64,000 nucleotides of DNA from Gautieria morchelliformis (lineage: Eukaryota > Basidiomycota > Agaricomycetes > Gomphales > Gomphaceae): positions 186,001 through 250,000 of the forward strand of contig WHVA01000120.1 in NCBI GenBank assembly GCA_015179125.1, given 5' to 3'. The notes below the pieces were generated by a model that saw only the letters and a list, made by a program, of their open reading frames with translations, searched no databases and was not told the DNA's origin. This document shows positions 44,690 through 55,215 of this stretch, piece by piece. The stretch's first letter is position 1. Each line of letters begins with the position of its first letter. The translations under genes and the position numbers were made by a program.

Positions 44690-44855
44690 GAAGTCGACAC
44701 TCGAAAATCGCGCCTACCGAAAGCGCGCTCACTCATCGAAAGACACGCCTATCGAAAGCGTGCACTGTTGTTGAGCCTACCGAAAGCTCAATTGTCGAAA
44801 GTCACGCCTGCCGAAAGCGTGCACCGTTGTTGAGCCTACCAAAAGCTCAAATCAC
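44690..44855 (+). repeat. Leader repeats CGCCTACCGAAAGCG
   Basis: Between the 5' LTR and the Gag start the motif (C/G)CCTA/G(C/T)CGAAAG(C/T) occurs about seven times, including a duplicated block GCGTGCACYGTTGTTGAGCCTACC (near 44755 and 44816). It may be a packaging or dimerisation region. Inferred only. Confidence 0.6.
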
Positions 44856-44863
44856 TTGCAGTC

Positions 44864-45612
44864 ATGCCGGAGACTCAGTTTGAGAAGCTGAATGAAAAGA
44901 ATTATGTGGACTGGCATTATACGATGGAGGCCCTGCTCATTGAGAAGGACCTTTGGGATGTGGTTGATGGGACTGAGCGTCGCCCCATGGGCACTGACAG
45001 CTCCAAGGCCGTTCGTGCTTATGTTAAGAAGCAACAAGTGGCCCACGCGAAAATCATTCTCCACATCAAACCATCCCAGCTTCCTCATGCTTGGTTCAGT
45101 AACCCAATGGAGATTTGGGAGAACCTTGAACAAGTCCATCGCGCTCGCGGATTTGTGATCTGCCTTGCCCTTCGCCGTGAATTCCTGTATATGAAGAAAC
45201 AGGACAACCGGGTCATGAATTCATGGATAGCCGATGTCAAAAATACATACCGTCTCGACGCTGCTGGAGTTACGGTTATTGATGAAGACATCATTCTTGC
45301 ACTCACTGCCGGACTACCAGATTCATATTCTACCTCATCGTCGCGCTTGACAACCTGCCCCTGAATGAACTCACACTTCCAAATGTCATCACCCGTCTTT
45401 TGAATGAGGAGGTGCGACAAAATGCCCACGAAGATGTCGTAGAACTCTCAAAACCTATCTATTCTGTACAAGATGTCAAGAACAAGAAAATCAAGACGCA
45501 ACTTTCCGAGATCACTTGCTACAGTTGTGGCAAGAAAGGTCATTACAAGTCCAATTGTCCTGAACCGAAGAAGGAGGAAACGGGCGATAAAATCGCAGCT
45601 TCTTTATTCTAA
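44864..45612 (+). pseudogene. Copia-type Gag with zinc knuckle (one frameshift)
   Basis: The start MPETQFEKLNEKNYVDW and the following KDLWDVVDGTERR, WENLEQVHRARGF and FLYMKKQDNRVMNSWI are typical of copia Gag (UBN2/DUF4219 type). A single-base frame change near 45330 separates LPDSYST from VALDNLPLNELTLPNVI. The C-terminal zinc knuckle is CYSCGKKGHYKSNC (about 45519-45560). Apart from this frameshift the Gag of about 245 aa is complete and ends with a stop at 45610-45612, about 50 bp before the 3' LTR. Confidence 0.88.
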
Positions 45613-45766
45613 TTACATTTCAACTTTCTGTCACTCGAGAAGCCATCGCTCGAGGAGGTGTGTTGGAATGCGAGCGACATCATGTTGACGTCATACAGTT
45701 CATTAGTTTTCTACGCGTTATACACTAGCTCCTTATGCAGTTGGAACCTGCTATCATTCTCTAACA

Positions 45767-46310
45767 CTCATCCACTCTCTCATTCCCTTCCACTCCCTCG
45801 TGTCCTGGCACCCATCTCAGAATCACCTTTGCTCATGCTTGCTGTTGGACCACCCCTTGGATTTGCCTGTGCACTGCATTGACTAGTTACTGACCGGAGA
45901 TGGCCCTCTCTCTTCTGGTTGTCTGGATCGCCGCTTGGTTGTCCAGGGCTATTGCATATCTGCCACTCGTTTCCATATTCAGCATCTTAGCCCCCATGGC
46001 GGCCCCAACCAGCTCAGCTTCAAAACACGGTATATTCACTTTCTGGTCCCATGTGTAGTCATGCTGACCTGTGCGCTTTCCCATTATTGTACAGTACCAC
46101 CGCCGCCCCTACTCCTCCCTCTATGCACGAGCCATCTGAAAACACCACTACTTCCACTTTTTCTGCCTTGATCTCCCTGATAGCTCGCTCCTTGTCTTGC
46201 GGGATGCTCATGCTGAATGCTGGGGCCCACTTGGGCCCGAAGACTACCATTTGAATTTTTTCCATTCTATCTGGGTCTAGGTTGTAAGTGTAAGCATGCA
46301 AGATCTGGTG
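45767..46310 (-). pseudogene. LINE RNase H domain
   Basis: The frame has VVVFSDGSCIEGGVGAAVVL (catalytic Asp), then after a frame change CFEAELVGAAMGAKML (Glu), YAIALDNQAAIQ (Asp), and LRWVPGHEGVEGNERVDE (about 45825-45772), which runs into the Gag-only LTR insertion at the residues that normally continue EAK. Stops occur near 45900 and 45845. Confidence 0.85.
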
Positions 46311-46539
46311 GAGGGGTGATCAATGCCGCTTAATGTATCTTTTTGCTGCCTTTCTCACCTTCACTGCAAGGGGGTGACTATCTGGCAGGCAAGCCAGCCT
46401 TGCTGCTGCCCTATGCACCAACTTGGACACCAGCAATGGAAATGGCAGAAGGTTGGCATGCGCATCTAACATGTCTGTGGCCGTAGTCCTAAGGGCCCCT
46501 GTAATGTCCAAAGCTGCTTGCCTTTGTATCCATGCCAGC

Positions 46540-47880
46540 TTATTCACTTTTCCTTTTGTCCCCTTGCCTCGCTTTGTTGCTGGTATAAAGGAACATGTCA
46601 GCCGCATAGAGTAACCTTGGGACAGCAACAGTCAAATAGCAAGTTCTCATGTGCTTAGCTGTGATGCCCTTAGTCAGCTTTGCCAACCTTCTGTATTGAC
46701 TGATGTATGCCTCCCCCCTTTTTAGGGCGTAGTTGGTGTGCTCATCGAACCTCAGCTCTTGGTCCATCACCACTCCCAGGTGTTTGTGCATTGCCATGGG
46801 CTTAATGATGTGTCGGTTGACTGTTATATGTGGCCTCACTATCGGCCTGGTTTTTCTCGGCTTTGTGGGGTCCTTCTCTCTGCGCCTGGTGAGTCCCATT
46901 AGACCGAACTTCTCTATCACAGATTGACAGTCATGCTTTGCAGCCCAGCTGTATGCTCCATCTGGTCTGACCATTATGTTGGTCAGCTTGCTAAACGCTT
47001 CCTCAAGGTCGGCTCCGTCAGCTATGATAGTTGTGTCATCCACCAACCCCACACTGCCCTCTCCCTTCTTCCCCTGCACAATGTCAAGTAGGTTGCCATT
47101 GTACAATTGGTAAGTGATTGCTGATAGGGGGCACCCTTGATCCATCCCATGTCCTATCGGCCTGGTCGCTGATGTGTGGTCATTGAAGCTGACTGTGGAG
47201 TCTGTTCTGAACCTTCTTGCATATCCAATCTGTGTACTCAACTGGTACCCCATGTCTGCGCATGTTGTGAGCAAGCCTGTCTAGGATAATGCTCAGGAAC
47301 GTCCCCTTGATATCCAATACAAGACCCCCATGACTCTCCCTCGCCTCCATGCATCCTTCACCTTGCCTACCACATAATGTATGGTGTCGGTTGTGGTCTG
47401 CCCAGGCCTGCAGCTAAAGTGGTTGTTGGGCAGTAATCGGTATCTCTCTGTCATCTTCACCAAGTCCTCTGCCACACAACCTGACAACATTTTGCCTATT
47501 GTGTCCAGCAAAGCGATGGGCCTGTATGCTCCTGGGATAGTGTAGTCCGCTTTCCCTGGCTTGCGGAGGACCCTTGTGACTGAGTGCCTCCACTGTGCAG
47601 GGTAGGTCTTGAGCTTGAAGGTTGCTTGGAATAGGGCCCCTATGTATGGTAGGAGTACATTAATACACTGTTTAATAAGCACATTAGGCGTACCATTCGC
47701 TCCCAGTGCCTTGAACAGGTTGAGCTTTTCTATGGCTCACCTTATCTGTGCATCTGATATTGGCTTGTACTCAAAAGCTAGGGCTGGGTACTTGTAATCT
47801 TCCAGAACATATTCTACATTTGCACTCAGTCTTGGACAAACAGCAGGTCAGCCTTTTGCTCATTCATCTCTGCTATTAGA
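46540..47880 (-). pseudogene. LINE reverse transcriptase
   Basis: The upstream part (47682-47293) includes YPAQWRHSVTRVLRKPGK, YRPIALLDTIGKMLSG and LLPNNHFSCRPGQTTTD. After a frameshift near 47290 come GMDQGCPLSAITYQLYNG, VGLVDDTTIIADG (catalytic box, about 47040), KHLGVVMDQELRFDEH and the thumb ITAKHMRTCYLTVAVPRLLYA. Several frameshifts and stops make it inactive. Confidence 0.9.
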
Positions 47881-48033
47881 TGTGTGCCATTGGCTTGGAC
47901 TGACTCCAGTGTCGGAATGTGTGCTTGCCCCCCATCAGATGCATCCACTGAAGTTATCTGTGCGCCGCCCATATTGTCTTCTGGTCTATGTTGTCCAAGA
48001 AGTCATTCCAGTGTTCCTTCTTTGACCTCTTGT

Positions 48034-48482
48034 TACGTATCGGAAATCCCAGAGATTGGAACTAGAAAGGACAATGGCTTCAACTTATGTGTTATGCCCC
48101 TGATGAACTACCGTCCTAAGTTTTCGGATTTGACTTCCGGATGTCGGAGAAGGCGGAAGTCGGGAAGAGACTACTGAGCATCGGAGGTCGGAGGTCGGAA
48201 GAAGCAGAGGACAGAGGATCAAAGGCAGAGAGAGACAGAGCTTGCAAGACTCGCTGTGCTAAGAACAGGAGATAGTGTGAAGGCATTCATGTATCGAAGT
48301 CGATTATCTGATTGCAGAAATGGAGACATACATGTGGGGGTTTTATACGAAGAGCTGAAGCAACAAGTAATAGTGTAGTACTAAGCAAATTCTGGAGGGA
48401 GTGGGAATTGGATAGACATATGGGGTGAGTAACTAATGCGGAACAAGGGGATGACAAGGGGGTGCAGGGTAAAGTAAGAACA
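48034..48482 (-). mobile_element. LTR family B fragment, minus orientation
   Basis: Starts TGTTACGTATCGG... read on the plus strand, the reverse complement of the 3' end of LTR B, and runs back through the TATA region (GGTTTTATACGAAG) to the (C)AAGGGGGTGCAGGGTA stretch near 48460. It ends where LTR A sequence begins at 48483. Confidence 0.8.
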
Positions 48483-49105
48483 AAACCATGTCTTGGGACC
48501 CGCATACATGCTACCCTGCACGGACTCTTGGTCTACTGGGTTGATTCCGCACGACCTATGGAAGGGATGTCCTGCGAACATACTTTGACCATACAAACGC
48601 CCAATGGGGTTGGATTTAAGAAGACGATGGGGTTAATGATGAACCATCATGCCGGGTGAATGGTATTGATCGTATTTGATGGTGTGCCTGCTGGCGAATG
48701 ATGCGAGCAGCGAATAGCCGTTCGGCGAAATGCAAGGAAGGGCGAACAGAAGTGACATAGGGGAGGAGAGGTCGAGGTGGAGGGCGAAGCCGAGCGAACA
48801 CTGAGGAGGAGTAGCAAAAGGGAAAATGGGGATACCAAGGTGCAGGAAATACACAGGTCATGACAACCCAACTATTAGAACACCATCGGAAGAGGGTCGA
48901 GCAGAGGAGGTGGTAGGCCCAGTGATGACTGCCAAGTCAGTCCCAAGACGTCGATCGTGCGTTTGACGGTGCGGCTATGGTAGTTGGCGCGAACAGCGAG
49001 AATTGGTTGCCGAACATGACAATGGTGATCGGAACGAACACGAAGGTGGGGTGAGAAAATAGGAAAACTGAGCTTCTGAGTATGGGAAATAAACGCGTCA
49101 TGACA
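48483..49105 (+). mobile_element. LTR family A fragment, plus orientation
   Basis: Matches the 3' half of the solo LTR (from GTCTTGGGACCCGCATACATG to GTCATGACA). It is followed immediately by an inverted LTR A piece, so the two form a foldback structure. Confidence 0.85.
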
Positions 49106-49977
49106 CTCATTCACCAGCAGGCACGCCATCAAACACGATTGACATCCTCTACCCGGCATGATGGTTCATCACTGGCCCTATCATCTTCCTGACGCAACCC
49201 CTTTAGGTGTTCATATGGCCAGGACACATTCGCGGGGCGCCCTAACCGTAGATTGTGTGGGATCAGCCTAGCATATGAAGAGTCCGTGCAGGGCAACATA
49301 TATGCAGGTCTCAAGGTGTGTTTTTGTACATAGGTGCCTTCGTCATTTTTTCTCCCCGTCGTTTCACATTCGTACTCCTCCTTCTTTCTATTGTATACGT
49401 GTTTCATCTTTTCTGTATCCTGACTGTGCACCCCTATCCAACCCTGACTCAAGACGGCCTATTTCCTATTCGCTAGCATCATACGAGCATTCGGTATAAC
49501 TAGTCTACATTCACATGTATATCCCCCAGTTCAATTATCATATGTCCATCTTGTGCAAAACTTGACCTCACTGTGATCATCATCTTGAGCCCTCTCCTGT
49601 AGATTTCTATCTTCGACCAGAGGAGGACTTGAGCACCACTGGTGAGTTTTCATACTTCACCTTCATTACCCTAGTCTTCGAACTATTGTCTGCGCTGTCA
49701 GTGAAGGGCTCCGAAGGAGTGCCTTCGTCGGCGAAAGGATTGTTTCCACTTAAACAACCTTTCTGTGTCACCTTGCACGTTACATTGTCAAGTGCCACGG
49801 GCTATTTCGCTACGGCTGTAGATAGGGCGAGCCCTGTTCGGGCAGCCCTCTTATCTTTTGAACATTTATTGGTTCACCTTATTCACTGAACGCACACTTA
49901 TTCACACAAGTTATTCGGGCATTTGCTGTGTTCACTAATACATAATATTATGTAACGCCTAAAAACCAATCTTGACA
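49106..49977 (-). mobile_element. LTR family A fragment, minus orientation
   Basis: The reverse complement of the first ~800 bp of LTR A; its terminal TGTCAAGATTGGTTTTTAGG is at 49958-49977. The inner part overlaps in content with the adjacent plus-strand fragment, for example GCCGGGTA and GGCGTGCCTGCTGG, giving inverted repeats of about 260 bp. Confidence 0.85.
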
Positions 49978-50366
49978 TTATCATACATCTATCTTGTGAA
50001 AAACTTGACCTCACTGTGACCATCGTCTTGAGCCCTCTTCTATAGATTCCTATCTTTGACCAGAGGAGGACTTAAGCACCACTGGTGAGTTTTCGTACTT
50101 CACCTTCACTACCTTAGCCTTTGTACTATTATCGGTGCTGTCGCCGACGAAAGGATTGTTGCTGTTTAACAACCTTTCCGTGACACCTTGCATGTTACAT
50201 CATCAAGTGTCACGGGCTACTTCGCTATGACTGTAGATAGGGCAAGCTCCGTTCAGGCAAGCCCTCTTACCTTCTGAACATTTATTGGTTCATCTTATTC
50301 GCCAAATGGCACACTTCTTCGCACAAGCTATTCGGGCATTCACTGTGTTCACTAATACACGATATA
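49978..50366 (-). mobile_element. Second LTR A fragment, minus orientation
   Basis: A tandem, shorter copy of the first ~390 bp of LTR A, from TATCATACATCTATCTTGTG to TGTTCACTAATACACGATA, lacking the last ~25 bp with the TGTCAAG terminus. Confidence 0.8.
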
Positions 50367-50884
50367 CGTGGATAGGGTCAAATGGCTGATGCTGAGGAAG
50401 GAACGAATGAGTGTAAACGTAAGTTTGAGTGGCGACACTGAGGGAGGGAAGGGGGGAGGGGGGGGGGGGGGACGGTGAGGAGGGTTAGGTTTGCATTGCT
50501 GATCGTCTACGGTGGTGCGGTCACTGTCACAGCCTAGGAAGATGCGTGAGGCCGGCTGGGCAATGGATAGACACCCTTGTTCTTTTGCCATTGTTCTACC
50601 CTACCCTGCACCCCCCTTGTAGTCCCGTGGATAGGGTCGAATGGCTGATGCTGAGGAAGGAACGAATGAGTGTAAATGTAAGTTTGAGTGGCGACACTGA
50701 GGGAGGGAAGGGGGGAGGGGGGGGGGGGGGGACGGTGAGGAGGGTTAGGTTTGCATTGCTGATCGTCTACGGAGGTGCGGTCACTGTCACGGCCTAGGAA
50801 GATGCATGAGGCCGGCTGGGCAATGGATAGACACCCTTGTTCTTTTGCCATTGTTCTACCCTACCCTGCACCCCCCTTGTAGTC
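50367..50884 (+). repeat. 259-bp direct tandem duplication with poly-G tracts
   Basis: Two nearly identical units (50367-50625 and 50626-50884) start CGTGGATAGGGTC and end CCCCCCTTGTAGTCC. Each contains a G-rich run (AGGGAGGGAAGGGGGGAGG followed by 12-16 G). The ends of the unit are LTR B sequence, so the duplication arose at the edge of that LTR. Confidence 0.93.
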
Positions 50885-51113
50885 CCCTTGTTCCCAATTA
50901 GTTAGTTACCCTGTATGTCTATCCGACTTCCACTCCCTCTGGAATTTGCTTAGTACTACCCCATTACATGTTGTCTCAGCTCTTTGTATAAAAGCCCCTC
51001 ATGTATGCTCATTATTCTGCAATCAGATAATCGCCTTTGATACGTGATTTCCTTACCTCTATCTCCTGCTCTTAGCACAGGGAGTTTTGCAAGACCTCTG
51101 TCTCTCAACCATC

Positions 51114-52573
51114 TTTCTAGTCTAAAAACCTCGAAAAAAGCATTAAAAAGTCTGTAAAAAACCTTTTTCCCATCTTAACCTCAGCCAATACACGCAGCTT
51201 TGATGGGGAACTGGATTTAGAATATTCCTTGAATTTTCTGGCATTTTTTCGCCAATTGTTCTGACCTCCTTGGCTCAAAACTGCCTTATTTTGCTTGACA
51301 AAGGTTTTGAACCCATGAGAGTCCATAACTTTGTCATCAGCGCTCAATTTCAAACTCCGACCGGAGCGATCCTTGAACGTGCTTATTCAGAGCCGCACGT
51401 CCTCAAACACCCACAACTCCGACACTTTGGCTCTTTCAATCTCAGCTGGTGAGATTGGGAATATCCGGTGCAGCTTACACAAGCCTGTACACCTAAATAT
51501 AGTTCAAACCCAGCAGACACATGACTTGCTTCATAGCAACCATGGCTGTGTAAGGCTGTGTGCAAGACTGCCCAATGATATGCAGAGCCAAAACTAGGGT
51601 GCATAATCAAGCAATCTTATCGGATGCTGAGCCTCCAAGCTTAGTGCTACAACCCCTGAAATAGGACCCTTGACATCATAGGGCTGTGCAGGGCTATGCA
51701 GGGCTATGCAAGGCTATGCAGGGCTGTGTAAGGCTATGCCGGGCTGTGCAAATCAGGGAAGGTGATTGGCTATCTATTCTTAATTTCCTTGCACAAACAC
51801 ACCACTATAGTTATGAGGGTGTGTTTTAGCTGCGCAAATATTTACTTATGACATCACTCGCCTAATAGATAGAAGCTCCCCATTTTACGTAATCCTGTGT
51901 AATTTACAATATAAAAGGAGGCCATTCTGACCCCCTAGGAGAATCATCCAATCTAGCAATCTACTGCTTCTATCCTACATGTGACTCGTGTGACTTGCAT
52001 CTTACTAAGCTGCTAACCCCAGCTAGGGTTACTCACTTACTTTAGTGTCTAATTCCTTGTTAAGTAGATACTTTTCTGCTTAGCCACCTAGACTAATCCT
52101 CCAGGTGTAATTCTACAGAGTGAGTCTGTCAATTGATAGTCTTGCCATTCGCACTCCAATACCCGAGAGAGTTGATCAGTTGATTTTCCTGGTTAATATC
52201 TTTCACAAGTCAATCCCTGTTACTTGTAAAAGCCGCTTTAGATTCTATTCTTTGCCTCTCGTTTTATTGCTGTGCGCTGGTAGATTATCAGGGCAGTCCA
52301 TTTATAAACTCGCCTGCTAAGTACATTCCTTTATATTTTGGAATATGCTTGGACCCCGATAGTGTCCTTGAACCTACAGTCTTTTCAAACGCATTGCCTT
52401 CCATCCGTATTAACTTGGACTAGTTTTTACGCGGATTGCAACCAAGGTACAAATATTAAATTATTTCCAGAGTTGTGCTGCAGCATTGTTTAATATTCTT
52501 TGAGTCTCGTAAACGACACCTTCTGATAGATTGAAGTGTTAGCAATAACACCAAAATCTTGAAGGGTTCCAAA
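51114..52573. mobile_element. Unidentified 1.45 kb insertion in LTR B
   Basis: AT-rich at the left edge (GAAAAAAGCATTAAAAAG) with a TATAAAAGGAGG at about 51912 followed by a pyrimidine-rich, coding-free leader-like region. This would suit an LTR of another family, but I could not match its ends (no clear TG..CA or duplication). No protein frame is convincing. Confidence 0.45.
51683..51750 (+). repeat. Decamer array AGGGCTATGC
   Basis: Seven adjacent 10-bp units (consensus AGGGCTATGC, with TGTGC/TGTGT/TATGC variants) lie inside the 1.45 kb insertion. Related GGCTGTGTAAGGCTGTGTGC sits about 130 bp upstream (near 51545). Confidence 0.85.
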
Positions 52574-52741
52574 ACATCCACCTTCCGACCCAACTTCCGA
52601 CTTCTGTTTAAGTTCGATACTTTCTGACTTCTGACTCACAATCCGAAATACTTAGGATGATAGTTCATTGGGGGTGCAACATATAAGTTGAAGCCGCCGT
52701 CCTTCCTAGTTCCAACTTGTGGAAATCTTGATACGTAACAG

Positions 52742-53085
52742 ATAATCAGGATGTCACCTATGCTCATTTTGAGCTTTACCACTGTAATGTCCGGTGTGCC
52801 TATCTCCACCACTCTCCATGCTCTGGTAGCTATTCTTTTGATTATCAGCAGCATTGACCTCATATGCTTCTCCTTCTCTCAGTAGTGAGTCTCTGGATAC
52901 ACTGAGTGCCAGCTCGGTGTGGCTCTGGCATTTCCCAAAACATCAATATGTGGCTCTTGGATTGCAAGGATATAATAATGGTCAGGTGAGCACTTAGCTA
53001 GCATTTCGGATGTCACTGTCAGTGATTTATTGACATTCTGTTGTCTGATTCTCAATTTCGTGATCTGTTGTCCCCCTTCATTCAT
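52742..53085 (-). pseudogene. LINE endonuclease N-terminal fragment
   Basis: The minus-strand frame reads LRIRQQNVNKSLTV, YYILAIQEPHIDVLGN (the QEP catalytic Glu motif of APE-type nucleases), WHSVYPETHY, a stop, then RSMLLIIKRIATRAW and ITVVKLKMSIGDILIICY. It is cut by LTR B at 52741. It belongs to the same LINE type as 43941-48033. Confidence 0.85.
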
Positions 53086-53369
53086 CCCTGGTATAGGTGA
53101 ACAAGGAGCAGCAAGATGGGGGCACAGCGGTGAAAGGCAACCAGAGCATGGGGGCTGCGGGAGGTAGCAAGGGGGTAATGGTGGCTCCCAATACAGAGGG
53201 CATATGGGGTGCAGGGAAAGTGTGCCGGGAGACAGAAGAAGGGCGAATCCCCAAGTAGGACACAGAGACCGAGGGTAGCAGGGATCGGAGCTGGGGGAGG
53301 TAAGGCAAAGCCAGCTGGATGAATACAGAATCGGCAGTAGCCACGAGCAGACACAAGTGAGGGAAGACA

Positions 53370-55215
53370 ATGACAACTCACTTGCGCCACATCCAAACCT
53401 CCCACAACATCATCTTTGATGAGACAGTACTGTGCACCCTGTGCCCAATGACGATGACTTGGACACTGCACCGATCATCAGGAATGCCCCTGGAGCCGCT
53501 CAGCTGGTGCCTGTCCCTGCACCCATCACCCCTGCACCAATCGTCACGCCTCCAGGTGGCATTGTCACTACTGGCCCTGTGTGGATGTGAGGGAGGAACC
53601 GCGGTGCAGTACCAGGATCACAGGTAAACACGCTCCTGACTACCATCACATGCATGAGGGCGAGAGGACTCTGTCAGGGATGGAGATTGTGACAGAGCCA
53701 ATGTCCTATGCAGAGGTGTTTCGTCATAATGACTACCCAATATGGAGGGAGGCTATGGAGACAAAGATGAAGCAGCATAAAGAGGTGGGGACATGGGAAC
53801 TGGCTGACTTACTGGCTGGGAGGAATGTGGTAGGCAGCCGGTGGGTCTATGCAGCAAAAACGGATGCGGAGGGTGCGTTTGAGTTGGGGAAGGTGAGGGT
53901 GGTTGCACAAGGATTTATGCAAGGTTCTGGCATGGACTATTTTTGAAGTCACATCACTGGTTGTCAAGCTAGACAGCCTCCACCTCATACTCACGCTCGC
54001 TATCCAAAACAGGTTGGAAATTGAGATGATGCACGTGAAAGGTGCGTACTTAAATTCCATTCTAGATGAGGAGATATACATGTGTCAGCATGATGGATTT
54101 GATGATGGGTCGGGACGCATACTGAAGCTGCACTGTGCTATTTATGGCCTGAAACAGTCAGGTCATTCTTGGTACAAGAAGCTCACTACGGTCCTCATCA
54201 ATGACGGTTTCATGCAGAGTCATGCCAATGACTGCATTTTCTTTAAGAAAACCGACAACTGGCTCAGCATTGTGATGATCACCACTTATGTGGACGACCT
54301 TAGTCTTTTTGCCAGTACCAAAGCATTAATGGCGAGTGTCAAAAAACACCTTCATTCTAATTTTACAATGAAGGAACTTGGCAAGATGCTCAAGATCCTC
54401 AGTATCAGAGTTGAAATGACCCTGATTGCGACTTCATTAAGCTGTCGCAGGGCCACTATATCAAAATTATTGTCCAGCACTTAAACCTGGTTGAGGCTCC
54501 TCCAGTAGACATGCCCATCTTACATGACATCAAGTTGCTGGAGCCACAACCGCCGATATCGCGATGACCTGGTGCCAGATGTACCTTACGCACAGGCAAT
54601 TGGGTCCCTCATGTATGCTGTCCTAGGCTCACATCCTGACATTGCCTATGCAGTCCAGCAGTTGAGTCAACACACGATTTTACTGTGTCCCACTGGACAG
54701 TGGTCAAACACATTATTCGATACCTCAAAGGCACGTGCGACAAGGGCATTTTCTTGTGTCGCTAACTGTCCACATTGAAATCTTCTCCGATGCCGACTTC
54801 GCTGGGCTTGCAGATTCACACTCTGTGGGTGGTTATATTTGTCTTTATGACAGCTGCATTGTCACATGGGTGTCCAAGAAGCAAACACACATCGCCCTTT
54901 CCACCACGGAATCTGAGTCCATGGCCTTGATCCCTGGTGCCAAACATGCCCTGTGGATTTGCCATATGCTCCAGGAGCTCAGGTTGCCTTGCACCAAGCC
55001 CATCCACATTTATTGCAACAACATGCAAACTATTTCTAATATACAGGACACGTCCCATCAGCCCCGCAAACATTTCCATGTTGAAGGACACTGGGTCCCT
55101 GAACTCATTGACCACAGTGATGCCGAGATTACTTACATCTGGTCTGCTGAGAACATTGTGGATATCCTCACAAAGTCTCTGCCATTGGCGCAGCACAAGT
55201 TTTAGGTTCACAAGT
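53370..55215 (+). pseudogene. Copia-like element 3: RT and RNase H
   Basis: The 5' part is a decayed integrase tail (SHNIIFDETV). Then come the RT start HKEVGTWELADLL and VGSRWVYAAKTDAEG (53780-53880), a TGA after GSGMDYF near 53944, HVKGAYLNSILDEEIYM, CAIYGLKQSGHSWYKK, TYVDDLSLFAST (intact YVDD, about 54290), and after several frameshifts AQAIGSLMYAVLGSHPDIAY. RNase H follows with FSDADFAGLADSHSVGGYI, ALSTTESESMALIPGAKHA and the natural end VDILTKSLPLAQHKF (55205). Upstream Gag and LTRs were not identified; 53085-53360 is purine-rich and unassigned. Confidence 0.88.

Larger units (their letters stand above)
44544..45766 (+). mobile_element. Gag-only mini LTR retrotransposon, TSD CTCAT
   Basis: A complete 1223-bp element: 5' LTR 44544-44658 (115 bp), 3' LTR 45661-45766 (106 bp), both TGTTGGAATGCGAGCG...CTAACA, and perfect CTCAT duplications on both sides (44539-44543 and 45767-45771). 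A purine tract CGAGGAGGTG precedes the 3' LTR. Only Gag is encoded; protease, integrase and RT are absent, so it must rely on enzymes of another copia element. The leader 44690-44860 holds repeated GCCTACCGAAAGC(G/T) units. The LTRs differ by substitutions and a 9-10 bp deletion (CCCCTTGATT), so the insertion is not brand new. Confidence 0.93.
43941..48033 (-). mobile_element. LINE retrotransposon (RT to 3' end), interrupted
   Basis: On the minus strand an APE-type LINE is represented from the end of the endonuclease/RT linker (KKEHWNDFLDNIDQKTIWAAHR, about 48030) through RT and RNase H to a C-terminal zinc-knuckle-like domain. A Gag-only LTR element (44544-45766) is inserted in the RNase H. 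The 5' end stops at 48033 against an LTR fragment. A matching endonuclease fragment lies at 52742-53080 on the same strand, so both may be parts of one original copy. Confidence 0.85.
50841..52741 (+). mobile_element. LTR family B, interrupted by 1.45 kb
   Basis: The LTR reads from CCATTGTTCTACCCTACCC through the TATA region (TTGTATAAAAGCCC, about 50985) to GACCTCTGTCTCTC at about 51113, and resumes at CCTTCCGACCCAACTTCC (about 52574) to its end GATACGTAACA at 52741. The 51114-52573 interval is foreign. Confidence 0.82.
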
